From: Cohnella abietis
GTDB taxonomy: Bacteria > Bacillota > Bacilli > Paenibacillales > Paenibacillaceae
NCBI RefSeq assembly: GCF_004295585.1
Contig: NZ_AP019400.1
Span: 434,001 to 498,000, forward strand
DNA: 64,000 nt
Reading direction: 5' to 3'
Below are positions 25,650-34,584 of this stretch, in pieces. The notes beneath the pieces were generated by a model that was given only the letters and a program-made list of their open reading frames with translations, searched no databases and was not told the origin of the DNA. Made by a program: the position numbers and the translations under genes. Within the stretch, counting starts at the first letter, position 1, and each line of letters opens with the position of its first letter.

Positions 25650-26675
25650 CTAGAGTGCAGCTAGAACAGCTGATAAATTGAGTGACGAAACGCTCTCAAT
25701 GCCTGCTGTGGAGAAAGTCGTCTCATCAACATTGATCCATGTTCCAACACTATTATTAATCTTATTTAGTGCGATGGTGGATGGAGCTGGTGTTGGTACT
25801 GGTGTTGGTACTGGTGTTGGTACTGGTGTTGGTGTTGGTACTGGTGTTGGTACTGGTGTTGGTACTGGTGTTGGTGTTGGTACTGGTGTTGGTACTGGTG
25901 TTGGTGTCGGTGTCGGTGTTGGTGTTGGTGTTGGTGTTGGTGTCGGTGTTGGTGTCGGTGTCGGTGTCGGTGTTGGTGTTGGTGTTGGTGTTGGTGTAGG
26001 TGTTGGTGTAGGTGTAGGTGTAGGTGTAGGTGTTGGTGTTGATTCTGATGCTTTAGCTTTTACTGCTGCATCTGCTGCAAAAGATCCGACTACAAGATCG
26101 CCACGGGTAGCAAGCTTCGATCCATCGCTGCCTAGATCAATTCCGGCCGCTTTGGAAACATCTAAGTAACCTTGGTACCATGGAGTCGTCGTTTTCACAT
26201 CGGCTCCTTTACCAAACCCTTTAACCAGCAATGTAGCAAGCTGCCCCAAAGTTACGTTATCCTTTGGTGCAAATGTGGTGTCCGTCATGCCATTAATGAT
26301 TCCAGCTTTTTTTGCCGCTTCAATAAACGGAATTGACCAAGCTACAGAAGCATCCGTACCATCTACATCTTTGAAGGACGAAGTGGTTTCTGACGCGATG
26401 GTTAAGCCAAAAGTTTTAGCTACAAGTTTAGCAGCTTCCGCACGCGTCACGTTTCCCGTAACATCAAATTTGTCTGTGCCATTGCCTTCCATAAATCCCT
26501 TGGCTAGCAATGCATCAACTTTGGCAAGAAGAGCCTTGTCCAGACCTGCTAAATCTTTGAAATCAGCAGAAGTCTTTACAGGTGGCGAAGTCTTTTCTGT
26601 TGCGGCAACTACACTTGGAATAAGTAAGCAAGCCACTAACGACAGAAGAATCCATTTTGAAACTTTCCTTTTCAT
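25650..26675 (-). CDS. SLH-domain surface protein with a Thr-Pro/Val-Pro stalk
   Basis: An exported cell-wall-associated protein of 341 residues. A signal peptide ([19 protein letters not shown]) is followed by SLH-type modules over about 38-205 ([25 protein letters not shown]) that bind pyruvylated wall polymers, then a Thr-Pro repeat with Val-Pro variants over about 215-300 and a short C-terminal domain. AAGGAG precedes the ATG by nine bases. The C-terminus appears truncated by frameshift, since related sequence continues downstream. The proline stalk probably spaces the missing domain from the wall. Confidence 0.82.
   Translation of the reverse strand: MKRKVSKWILLSLVACLLIPSVVAATEKTSPPVKTSADFKDLAGLDKALLAKVDALLAKGFMEGNGTDKFDVTGNVTRAEAAKLVAKTFGLTIASETTSSFKDVDGTDASVAWSIPFIEAAKKAGIINGMTDTTFAPKDNVTLGQLATLLVKGFGKGADVKTTTPWYQGYLDVSKAAGIDLGSDGSKLATRGDLVVGSFAADAAVKAKASESTPTPTPTPTPTPTPTPTPTPTPTPTPTPTPTPTPTPTPTPTPTPTPTPVPTPVPTPTPVPTPVPTPVPTPTPVPTPVPTPVPTPAPSTIALNKINNSVGTWINVDETTFSTAGIESVSSLNLSAVLAAL
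25787..26040. repeat. Hexanucleotide repeat coding for the Thr-Pro stalk
   Basis: On the plus strand GGTGTT, GGTGTC and GGTGTA hexamers, with GGTACT interspersed in the left part, run for about 250 bases. The length is likely to vary between isolates by slippage in units that keep the frame. Confidence 0.9.
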
Positions 26676-27036
26676 AGAAAAATGCTCCTTAATTTATATT
26701 TTTAAGTGTACATCGCACTTAAGACCTATATCGGCATTTAAATCAATTCTATGTAGATTTTTGAGGGAATAATTTACACTCTGGGATTATTTAGCGGATG
26801 GCGACTTTAAGGATAGTTGGACACCCTCAACAGGAGCCCTCAAAAATCCTTATCAATGCCGAATCTCGATCTCAGAAATTTTGCGGCTTAGAAATTGTCG
26901 AACGAGAACGCACGGCTATAAGCAGAACGGACATCTTCTTGTCGGTTCACTTGTTGTACAAATGACCCGCAAGCGCCCAATAGGGCTGATAGTTCACCGC
27001 TTATTCAGATGGGACTGCTGTGCATGCACTAATTGA
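26676..27036. other. Intergenic region upstream of the SLH gene
   Basis: Contains the upstream region of the SLH gene at its left end. I see no supported gene, repeat or clear promoter in the remainder. Several frames are open for 50 codons or so but resemble nothing known to me. Confidence 0.4.
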
Positions 27037-27258
27037 ATCGCGACCATAATCTCTAACGCGCTAGGACAGTCCATTCAAGCGACTGTTACAACCAGCTTCG
27101 CGGATGACAAGGATATTCTGGCATGGGCAGTTACGGCCATGAACAAGCTGGGTATTATCGAAGGCAAAGGTGCGAAACAGTTTGCTCCAGAAAATAAAGC
27201 TACAGGCGCAGATGCTGTAATAATATTGTTAAAAATGTTAGTGCAAAAGAAAAAGTAA
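27037..27258 (+). pseudogene. SLH-protein C-terminal fragment
   Basis: The frame reads ...SFADDKDILAWAVTAMNKLG, then IIEGKGAKQFAPENKATGAD and AVIILLKML to a stop at 27256. This is one SLH module with its usual F-D-W, GII-G and P-TRAE-like positions. No start codon, signal peptide or preceding modules are present, so it is the tail of a lost surface-protein gene. Confidence 0.75.
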
Positions 27259-27367
27259 AGGACACATAGACAAGGTTGCTTTGAATTTAACTCAACGCAA
27301 CCCTGTTTCGATCTAAATTGAAGTGCATCTAGCGGAGGAACTGATAAGCCATGGCCCTTATTTTTTG

Positions 27368-27491
27368 CCGATAGACCCGTTACGGTGAACCTTATCACAA
27401 GTAGGGCGGAAAATTGGGGGTTTATTTTGCCCGGCTCGGGTTTGGGATAATTCTTACTATGTGGAAAAAATGGGTCATGGCGTTGGGGCAT
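27368..27491. repeat. Dispersed repeat, copy B
   Basis: A 42-base head (27368-27409, shared with 25079-25120) and a longer body to 27491 that reappears at 34104-34215 with about 85 percent identity by eye. The body contains GGGC...AAAAT and ATTTTGCCC arms (27404-27432) that can form a hairpin in both copies. Origin unknown: a mobile-element remnant or a structured RNA element. Confidence 0.7.
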
Positions 27492-27776
27492 CGCGTGTTC
27501 CCTATCGAAGGTGGCGGCAATACGAGTGTTGTACTGAAGGACATTGGTGATAACTGGGCTAAAGAGGCTATGAAATTGACACTGATCGTGTTCGACGATG
27601 CCGACAATGCCTGTCTACTGTCCTATCTGGCACAAAACGTGAATCGTGTCGTCAGTGTCGATGCGTTGTTTCAGTTTACTTGGGGAACGGAGAGTCTAGA
27701 GGACACGAGAACGGTCGCTGTACACATCAGCAATTCACGCAAAAAAATCGAGGCTGACAGCGTCATGTGCAGATAG
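27490..27776 (+). pseudogene. OmpR-type DNA-binding domain fragment
   Basis: The frame encodes ...CLLSYLAQNVNRVVSVDALF, FQFTWGTESLEDTRTVAVHI and SNSRKKIEADS, the central winged-helix of an OmpR/PhoB regulator. The receiver domain is absent, its place taken by the dispersed repeat, and the final hairpin of the domain is cut off by a stop at 27774. It cannot be functional as it stands. Confidence 0.72.
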
Positions 27777-27840
27777 ACCGGCGTGAAGCAGGACGATCCA
27801 TAAACTATAAGGAACGAGATATAGATTACTCACGCTTCTG

Positions 27841-28693
27841 CTAGCTTTCATAGGCGGCCTCTTCGTAAGCCTCCAGACGTTTGTCGAATTCTCCTTCGGT
27901 TTCTCCGAAGCGCATGACATGAATCGCTTCCGGATCAAAGCTGAGTCCGATCTCCGCTCCAATCTCAGCCTTCCGCGCCAAATGGACGAGTCACTTGTTG
28001 CCGGACTTGTCCGTATATCCAATCTCACAGTGGACGCCGCGGAATAAATGCGTGCCACCCGCACTTTCAGCATGCACTTCTCGCTGTCTGTTAACTCCAG
28101 ATGTTCCGGCCGGATCACAATCACGACCTCCTCGTTCTCATAGAAGCCGCCGTCCACACACTCAAACGGCTGACCCGGAACTCGACTTCTTAGTCGCGTA
28201 TCATCCGTCTTGGAATAATATTCGATTCTCCGATGAAATCGGCCACAAATTGGCTGATCGGCTCGTCATATATATCGGTAGGTGTTCCGCTCTGCTCGAT
28301 TTTGCCTTCGTTCAAGACGAAGACCTCGTCCGACATCGCAGGCGCCTCTTCCTGGTCATGCGTAACGAAGATGAACGTAATGCCAAGACGCCGCTGCAGC
28401 TCCCGCAGCTCATATTGCATCTCGGTGCGCAGATTCAAATCCAGCGCTGATAAGGGCTCCTCCAAAAGCAAAAACCTCCGGCTCGTTCACAATCGCCCGA
28501 GCGATCGCCATCCGCTGCCGCTGACCGCCGGACATCTCCGGCATTTCCCGATTCTCGTATCCGGATAAGTTGACGAAGCGAAGCGCTTCCCGCACACCGA
28601 CGGTCCAAGCAACGTGTAAAACTTGTCGAATGATCGGCAGTTCGTTAATCTTCGCTTATCGTCTTCTTTGTCCTGCCTGGAATAAACCTCCAC
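27841..28693 (-). pseudogene. potA: Degraded polyamine-importer ATPase gene
   Basis: Pieces of one ABC ATPase in successive minus-strand frames: a Walker A region ([10 protein letters not shown] near 28600); the signature [15 protein letters not shown] and NEPEV near 28500; then after a frameshift near 28460 [21 protein letters not shown] and [17 protein letters not shown]; then the TOBE-like VIRPEHLEL and a final [18 protein letters not shown] to a stop at 27841. The segment between Walker A and the signature is deleted and several frameshifts follow. The sequence is most like PotA of spermidine/putrescine importers. No other pot genes are nearby. Confidence 0.85.
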
Positions 28694-28769
28694 CGCATTA
28701 TGAAAAAAATAACATATTTTTTACATGAGTATGGCATCAGCCTTTACAAACTGCCTTTATAATAGGCTT

Positions 28770-28793
28770 GGTATATTCGTTGGTATATTCGTT
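28770..28793. repeat. 12-bp direct repeat upstream of the large surface-protein gene
   Basis: GGTATATTCGTT twice head to tail, followed by a partial third copy, about 130 bases before the surface-protein start. It may be a regulator site; a TATAAT at 28758 lies just upstream. Confidence 0.55.
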
Positions 28794-28923
28794 AGGTATG
28801 CTTTTGAAATCTTCTTTGGACAAGGGGGATGGCAGGACAATATCTATATCTTTGCTAGCTGTTGATATAGACAGGCTTTATTCCAACTAAATAATATCAT
28901 AAATATGAAAAGGGGAATCCCCA

Positions 28924-31900
28924 ATGTACTTACTCAAAAACAAGGCAACCAAATCGTCCTTGACCAGGCGGGCATTTTCATTTGTGTTAATGCTCTCTAT
29001 GATCCTTAGTATGATGATACCCACGCTCGGTGTCAGTGTGGCGGCAGCAGATACCGGGTCTGACGTCGTACTCATGTCGCTGACTAAGACATCGGCTACC
29101 GTAGCCGAAACAGGTAATCAATTTACAACAGAATCCGGTGTTTTCGCGGGTGTATCCAACTTGACGGCATGGAGCAACAACACGCAGAAAGTGGTCGGTG
29201 GCGCGGGAAAGACGCCCATTGTATTCAACAACGCACAGACGACCGGTGGGTGGAAACCGGTCAGCGTGGCGGGTCTTGACAACGCCGATGCATTCCAGAT
29301 CAAGTTTTCAACACTCGGCTACCAAAACATCCGCTTCACTAGTAAGCAGAAGTCTACCGGAAGCGGTCCCGACGCATTTTTACTCGCGTATAGTGTAGGC
29401 GGCCCAACAGGATCGTACACCGTGATACCGAATTCCGCGACAGGCACGAGCGGGATACCGGCAATAAGTAGAGTGAGTAACGATACCTATGATGCCTTGC
29501 AGGCGACCTATGATAATTTCGTTCTCCCCTCTGAAATGAACAATGTGAGTGAGATCTATCTTCGCGTCGTGTTCAACGGTTTAACAACATTAGGAGCAAA
29601 CGGAAACACATCTATCAACGATATCGTTATCATCGGCGATAAAGCCGCGAAGGCTGATGTTTCCTTAATGTCGCTGACTAAGACATCGGCTACCGTAGCC
29701 GAAACAGGTAATCAATTTACAACAGAATCCGGTGTTTTCGCGGGTGTATCCAACTTGACGGCATGGAGCAACAACACGCAGAAAGTGGTCGGTGGCGCGG
29801 GAAAGACGCCCATTGTATTCAACAACGCACAGACGACCGGTGGGTGGAAACCGGTCAGCGTGGCGGGTCTTGACAACGCCGATGCATTCCAGATCAAGTT
29901 TTCAACACTCGGCTACCAAAACATCCGCTTCACTAGTAAGCAGAAGTCTACCGGAAGCGGCCCCGACGCATTTTTACTCGCGTATAGTGTAGGCAACCCA
30001 ACAGGACCGTACACCGTGATACCGAATTCCGCGACAGGCACTGGCGGGATACCGGCAATAAGCAGAGTGAGTAACGATAACTATGATGCCTTGCAGGCGA
30101 CCTATGATAATTTCGTTCTCCCCGCTGAAATGAACAATGTGAGTGAGATCTATCTTCGCGTCGTGTTCAATGGATTAACAACTTTAGGAGCAAACGGAAA
30201 CACATCTATCAACGATATCGTTATCATCGGCGATGAAAAGGGTAGCGGAAGCGCCACAGTGAACAAAACTGCGTTCAACGCGGTCCTTGCAGAGGCGGCT
30301 TTGAAAATCAAAGGAGATTATACAGCGGGCACTTGGGCGGTATTTGCTGATGCATATCAGAGCGCGCTGACAGTCGCGGGCGATAACATGGCAACCCAGC
30401 AGGAAGTAAACGCTGCGAAAATCAGTTTGCAATCAACCATGAATGCGCTGAAACGTCTCGACGAAGTTGTTGATATTATGGATTGGCCCGGAAATGGCGG
30501 CGTGACAGCTTGGGATACAACCGCAAAATTGTTGCAAGATGGATCAGGACTTGATTTCCACGACGGCAAGTTGTATGTAGTAAACAACAAAGAAGGTAAG
30601 TTCTGGGCATTAGACGTTGCATTGGATGGAACCTTGAGTTATACACCGGGCTTTGAGAACGGCAAGGTAGTCAGATTCAAGAGCAACAACGGCGAGCCGG
30701 ATACCGAGGGTATAACCGTGGACGGCCAGGGGCATGTATATTTCGCCTCCGAGCGAGATAACAACAATAAAAACGTGAACTTTAACTCTATTCTGCAAGT
30801 TGAGAATCCATTATCGGCTGCGACTGTTTTTACGGCCACGAGACAATGGGATATAACAGCGTCATTGCCAAACGTTTCGGCGAATCTCGGTATTGAGGCG
30901 GTGGAGTGGGTTTCTAACGCGGATGTCGCGGGAAAGCTGTTTGACGCTAACACAAACGCGCCATTCGACCCGGCTAATTATCCAAACGCAACCGCGGGCG
31001 GTGTGTTTTTCGTGGCGCTCGAAGACAACGGTCATGTTTACGCGTTTGTTCTATATGATAATGAAACCTTTGTGCGAATTGCCGATATCGATCCTAAGCT
31101 TGGCACGGCGATGGCTCTTAATTATGACGAGGAAGAGGGCGTTTTGTGGGTAAAAGCGGACGACACAAAGGGTAACGTCGCAGCAATAGTCACATTCACA
31201 GGCACCCCCACAGTGAAGATTACCCATGTCAATCCCCCCAGCGGATTGAATAAGGGCGGCAATTACGAAGGCTTCGCAATCGCGCCCTCGAGTTATGCAG
31301 TGAACGGACAAAGGCCGGTGTATCATATTGAAGATGGCCTCAAAACCAACTCGCTGATGATCGGTAGCATTTCAAGCGGCTATGTTACCGGTGTTGTTGT
31401 TGATTACAGCAAACTTGCCGAAGCAATCGAATTAGCAGCCGTAAAAGTTGAAACTTCATACACAGAAGAGACTTGGTCACGTTTCGCAGCTATGCTCACA
31501 GAAGCACAAAGAGTTTTCGCCGACGCCAAAGCCACGCAGCAGCAGGTAGACGCCGCAAAGGTCAATCTGACCAGTGCGATGAATGCCCTTGCGTTCAAGA
31601 TCGTAAAAAAGAGCTTATCTGGAATTGCAATCACAACGCAGCCTACGAAGACGCAATACTTTGTAGGTGAAAACCTTGATCTGGATGGTATCGCCGTAAC
31701 CGGAACGTATGATGATGCAAGCACGGAAGCCCTCACGGTAACGGCGGCCAACATCACTGGATTTAACAGCACCGCAGCGGCGACCGGCCAAGTAGTAACA
31801 GTGACTGTGAATGGCAAGACAGCAAGATTCACCGTCGATATCGTAGCAACTACGGATTACATCATCGGTACTCCTATAGTTTCGATAACGGGACTTTCTG

Positions 31901-32160
31901 CAACAGTATCTGCAAAAATTAATATTCAACAATCTGTTACTGCACCAGCAACGGTGATCTTCCAATTGATGGATGGGAAGACTCCGGTGCAACTGATGGC
32001 AATCAAGAGCACGATTCAAGACGGTCAGGAAGTGACAGCACAATTCAACCTGCCTTCCGCCAAAAACTATACCGTCAAAGTATTGATATGGAATGATTTG
32101 CATGGTCAGGTATCCAAAGCAACGCCGCAAACGAGCACTATAACACCGGCAAAACCGTAA
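28924..32160 (+). CDS. Large exported repeat protein (FIVAR, propeller-like and Ig-like modules)
   Basis: A secreted protein of 1078 residues. A signal peptide (to about 42) is followed by two almost identical 198-residue units (about 51-240 and 249-438), a FIVAR-type helical module (about 445-510), a beta-rich domain (about 515-820) with YVVNNKEGKFWALD and VALEDNGHVYAF resembling esterase/phytase-like propellers, a second FIVAR module (about 825-890), a bacterial Ig-like domain (about 893-975) and a C-terminal beta domain. The N-terminal units are unknown to me. There is no SLH domain, LPxTG or membrane anchor; the SLH gene that follows may supply wall attachment. Carbohydrate or phosphate-ester binding is a guess. 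Confidence 0.75.
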   Translation: MYLLKNKATKSSLTRRAFSFVLMLSMILSMMIPTLGVSVAAADTGSDVVLMSLTKTSATVAETGNQFTTESGVFAGVSNLTAWSNNTQKVVGGAGKTPIVFNNAQTTGGWKPVSVAGLDNADAFQIKFSTLGYQNIRFTSKQKSTGSGPDAFLLAYSVGGPTGSYTVIPNSATGTSGIPAISRVSNDTYDALQATYDNFVLPSEMNNVSEIYLRVVFNGLTTLGANGNTSINDIVIIGDKAAKADVSLMSLTKTSATVAETGNQFTTESGVFAGVSNLTAWSNNTQKVVGGAGKTPIVFNNAQTTGGWKPVSVAGLDNADAFQIKFSTLGYQNIRFTSKQKSTGSGPDAFLLAYSVGNPTGPYTVIPNSATGTGGIPAISRVSNDNYDALQATYDNFVLPAEMNNVSEIYLRVVFNGLTTLGANGNTSINDIVIIGDEKGSGSATVNKTAFNAVLAEAALKIKGDYTAGTWAVFADAYQSALTVAGDNMATQQEVNAAKISLQSTMNALKRLDEVVDIMDWPGNGGVTAWDTTAKLLQDGSGLDFHDGKLYVVNNKEGKFWALDVALDGTLSYTPGFENGKVVRFKSNNGEPDTEGITVDGQGHVYFASERDNNNKNVNFNSILQVENPLSAATVFTATRQWDITASLPNVSANLGIEAVEWVSNADVAGKLFDANTNAPFDPANYPNATAGGVFFVALEDNGHVYAFVLYDNETFVRIADIDPKLGTAMALNYDEEEGVLWVKADDTKGNVAAIVTFTGTPTVKITHVNPPSGLNKGGNYEGFAIAPSSYAVNGQRPVYHIEDGLKTNSLMIGSISSGYVTGVVVDYSKLAEAIELAAVKVETSYTEETWSRFAAMLTEAQRVFADAKATQQQVDAAKVNLTSAMNALAFKIVKKSLSGIAITTQPTKTQYFVGENLDLDGIAVTGTYDDASTEALTVTAANITGFNSTAAATGQVVTVTVNGKTARFTVDIVATTDYIIGTPIVSITGLSATVSAKINIQQSVTAPATVIFQLMDGKTPVQLMAIKSTIQDGQEVTAQFNLPSAKNYTVKVLIWNDLHGQVSKATPQTSTITPAKP
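29074..30237. repeat. 594-bp in-frame tandem duplication
   Basis: The ATGTCGCTGACTAAGACATC start recurs at 29074 and 29668, and the copies run in parallel to 29643 and 30237. The first half of each unit is essentially identical, and most differences lie in the last 250 bases, so duplication is recent or the 5' parts have been homogenised. Confidence 0.92.
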
Positions 32161-32180
32161 TGCATTACTGCTGATTCGTT

Positions 32181-32210
32181 CATAGAAGGGCTTGCAAAAG
32201 TCCTTCTATG
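32181..32210 (+). terminator. Stem-loop after the large surface-protein gene
   Basis: CATAGAAGG/CCTTCTATG nine-base perfect stem, 12-base loop, without a T-run. Possibly a weak terminator or a 3' stabiliser ahead of the SLH gene. Confidence 0.45.
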
Positions 32211-32260
32211 AACCTCATTAATTGTAAAAATAGAAGTGTAAAGAGAGCGGGGAAATCCTT

Positions 32261-33589
32261 TTGAAAAGTAAATGGTTAGGACTCTTGTTAACGATTGTAC
32301 TGATGCTTACCATTCTCCCTGTGCATGCTTTTGCATCGGATATCTATCATATTACGGTTTCCACGAATGCCAACCAGGTAACGGTCACTGGAGGAAACCC
32401 CTCCTTCGCTGGCCAAACTGTAACTGTGCGAATAGTAGATAGTTTTAGCCGTAATATTTTGGCAGATGAAATGAAAGCACAGTCTAACGGCAACTATGCC
32501 TTCGGACCTTATATACTAGAGAATGGCTCTTATACTGCTTTTATAGGGGGTATAAGTACACCGGAATCCAAAGCATTCACAGTAAATTCAGTTACACCGC
32601 CAAGTTCAGGTGGCGACGGAGGCGGCGTTGCTCCATCGAATAGCTACACGATAGCAGCTTCCAATAGTGCCGAGTTCACTCTAAATGGTGTCAAGTTCTT
32701 GGTTCCAGCAGGCGCTACGGAAAAATCGATTTCAGTTACCGTGGATAAAATCGCCGACATCTCAGGTTTACCTAAGGATGCCATCCTTCAAATACTTGGA
32801 GATGTCTTTGAAGTCAAGAAAAATAGCGAAATGGATTTCCTCAAACCCATAACTATTGTTCTGCCCTTCGACAAGTCTAAGGTAGACTTTGATAAGAATA
32901 CGGTTGCGGTTTACTGGCTGGATGAAAAAACGAACAAATGGGTTCAACTGAACGATACTAAGGTCGATCGAGGAACTGGTAACGTATCCGGAAATACCAC
33001 GCATTTTACGAAGTTTGCCGTGATGGTTTCGGAACGTATTCAGGTACCAACACCGTCCACGAATGATTCAGGTTTAATCGATATCAAGAGTCACTGGGCG
33101 GAAGCCAACATTAGAGCATTAGTCAAATTGGGAGCCATCAGCGGATACCCGGATCAAACCTTTAAACCAGATAATAATATTACAAGAGCAGAATTCGTTT
33201 CGATTTTGGTGAAGGCGCTTGAATTGACTGCACCGGATAGTAAAGTCTTTGTCGATACGAATGGTCATTGGGCCAAGGATTCAATCGGAACGGCAGCGGC
33301 GTTAGAAATTGTTACTGGTTATAAAGATAATACCTTCCGCCCGAACGATCTGATCACTCGTGAGCAAATGGCCGCGATGGCGGTTCGTGCTGCTAAACTG
33401 AATTCTTCGACTAACGCCATTGTCTTTAAGGACAGCTCTTCGATTTCAAACTGGGCAGTTGAAGCATTATCAGCAGCGGCTGATAAAGGGCTTATCTCCG
33501 GCTATACAGATGGAACGGTAAAGCCTAAAGCCAACACTATTCGCGCGGAGGCCGCTACGGTTATTCTGAGAACGATTGGTCTCAAGTGA
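32261..33589 (+). CDS. SLH-domain surface protein
   Basis: An exported protein of 442 residues. Signal peptide to about 25 (VLMLTILPVHAFAS); a beta-rich domain to about 105; a Gly-rich linker; a ZU5/GAIN-like beta domain (about 125-255) with a WLDEKTNKWVQL strand; then three SLH modules (about 270-440: IKSHWAEANIRALVKLG, TNGHWAKDSIGTAAALE, SISNWAVEALSAAADKG) that hold it to the wall polymer. Translation starts at a TTG with GGGGA nine bases upstream. It follows the large repeat protein by 100 bases and may be expressed with it. Confidence 0.86.
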   Translation: MKSKWLGLLLTIVLMLTILPVHAFASDIYHITVSTNANQVTVTGGNPSFAGQTVTVRIVDSFSRNILADEMKAQSNGNYAFGPYILENGSYTAFIGGISTPESKAFTVNSVTPPSSGGDGGGVAPSNSYTIAASNSAEFTLNGVKFLVPAGATEKSISVTVDKIADISGLPKDAILQILGDVFEVKKNSEMDFLKPITIVLPFDKSKVDFDKNTVAVYWLDEKTNKWVQLNDTKVDRGTGNVSGNTTHFTKFAVMVSERIQVPTPSTNDSGLIDIKSHWAEANIRALVKLGAISGYPDQTFKPDNNITRAEFVSILVKALELTAPDSKVFVDTNGHWAKDSIGTAAALEIVTGYKDNTFRPNDLITREQMAAMAVRAAKLNSSTNAIVFKDSSSISNWAVEALSAAADKGLISGYTDGTVKPKANTIRAEAATVILRTIGLK

Positions 33590-33649
33590 TTCAACGACTC
33601 AGTTTAAATGAAATTCTCGATAGTGCAGAGACATAAGTAAACTTCAAAT

Positions 33650-33683
33650 AGCCCCCGGCCTTTCACAAAGGCGGGGGGGGGGG
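33650..33683. other. GC-rich hairpin with an eleven-base G run
   Basis: CCCCCGGCCTTT...AAGGCGGGGG stem ending in eleven consecutive G (33673-33683), just after the SLH gene. It may stop transcription weakly. The homopolymer is also a common site of length variation or sequencing error. Confidence 0.5.
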
Positions 33684-33840
33684 AGTGATGATCATACACT
33701 CATCGTAATACCAAAGAAGAAAAGGCCAACATTAGAACACTTGTTGGCCCAATGTAAATCGGATACTCGCCATGATGAAATTGATTTCGGAATAGAAGGG
33801 AAGGAATCGATTTAGATGAGTGCAGATCGAGGAGATTTAG

Positions 33841-33966
33841 AATGGAGTAATTTTGACGGATCAGATTAAAAATCTTGATTGGCGAGTTAGACGCATTGAC
33901 ATCGTTGGAAAAGCCCCGAATGAAGTCGTTATTGAGTGCTTAGATAAAATACTCACATTTTTATAG
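33841..33966 (+). pseudogene. MazF/PemK-like toxin C-terminal fragment
   Basis: After a stop, a frame of 41 codons reads GVILTDQIKNLDWRVRRIDI, then VGKAPNEVVIECLDKILTFL. This corresponds to the end of the MazF/PemK endoribonuclease fold, where a LTDQI(K/R)-(L/V)DW strand and an EVIEEVL-type last helix are characteristic. The N-terminal two-thirds, the start and the antitoxin are missing, so it is a remnant. Confidence 0.6.
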
Positions 33967-34103
33967 CAATTATTAAACTAATAATAACGCTTATAAAGTG
34001 ACTGATATTTATAAAGAGTTACTGAATTTGTAATGAGTCTGGTCGTTTGTTGATTAGAACGTGTACGCTCAATATGAGGCGTATTTTTTTTCGCCTTTGA
34101 AAG

Positions 34104-34215
34104 GTTACGGTGAACCTTATCACAAGTAGGGCGAAAAAATGGGGGTTTATTTTGCCCGGCTTGAGTTTGGGATCGTTCTTAATCGGAGGAAAAAATGTGG
34201 TCATGGCGTTGGGGC
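34104..34215. repeat. Dispersed repeat, copy C
   Basis: Matches 27381-27491 from GGTTACGG/GTTACGGTGAACC through the hairpin (GGGC at 34129-34132, GCCC at 34154-34157) to TCATGGCGTTGGGGCAT. It lies next to other gene fragments, as copy B does. Confidence 0.75.
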
Positions 34216-34398
34216 ATTACTTGACGCTATTGACCCTTTTTTTGTTCTTTTCGCTAGGTTCGTAATCGGCCCAATGTCTTGTACGGTCAATTGGTCTAAG
34301 AAATGCTCGCGTATCGCCTTTGCGACTATGGGGCGGGCATCATCCAATGCAGATTTCAGCTCTATTAAGATCGAACTTAAAGTTTTCTTTGTAATTCA
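34201..34398 (-). pseudogene. Possible MarR-like C-terminal fragment
   Basis: Between stops, the minus strand reads TLSSILIELKSALDDARPIV, AKAIREHFLDQLTVQDIGPI and TNLAKR, a helical pattern like the end of MarR-family regulators (REHFL..LT..D...L). It has no start or DNA-binding part and runs into dispersed repeat C. The family assignment is tentative. Confidence 0.4.
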
Positions 34399-34441
34399 CA
34401 AGTGGCCCCATCTAACATGATAAAATTGGAGGAGAAAAATC

Positions 34442-34576
34442 GGAGGCACAAGAGGAGTCGGACTCGCCAACATCGAAGGGCGCTTAAGAACACTCTACGG
34501 AACGGGGCTTAAGATCGATAGCACGTCCAGACAGGGCACGGAAGTCATGATTAGCATTCCGAATTCGATTCAATGA
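34442..34576 (+). pseudogene. Sensor-kinase C-terminal fragment
   Basis: The last 44 codons of a histidine-kinase ATPase domain: GGTRGVGLANIEGRLRTLYG (G2 box) and TGLKIDSTSRQGTEVMISIP, ending with a TGA at 34574-34576, eight bases before the response-regulator start. The rest of the kinase has been replaced by the repeat and debris to the left, so the regulator that follows has lost its partner. Confidence 0.85.
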
Positions 34577-34584
34577 GGTGACTT

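Noticed and set aside
25678..26169. Gly-Val repeat protein on the plus strand
   Set aside because: It is the complement of the Thr-Pro stalk of the SLH protein, which has the signal peptide, SLH modules and ribosome site.
27368..27491. Known riboswitch
   Set aside because: A hairpin is present in both copies but I could not match the sequence to a riboswitch class, and no intact downstream gene is controlled by it.
28190..28471. Functional ABC ATPase
   Set aside because: Only the C-terminal half is in this frame; Walker A and the signature are in other frames and part of the domain is deleted.
33724..33749. Terminator (GGCCAACA/TGTTGGCC)
   Set aside because: A perfect 8-base stem with a short T-containing stretch on the minus strand, but there is no gene on that strand for it to end.
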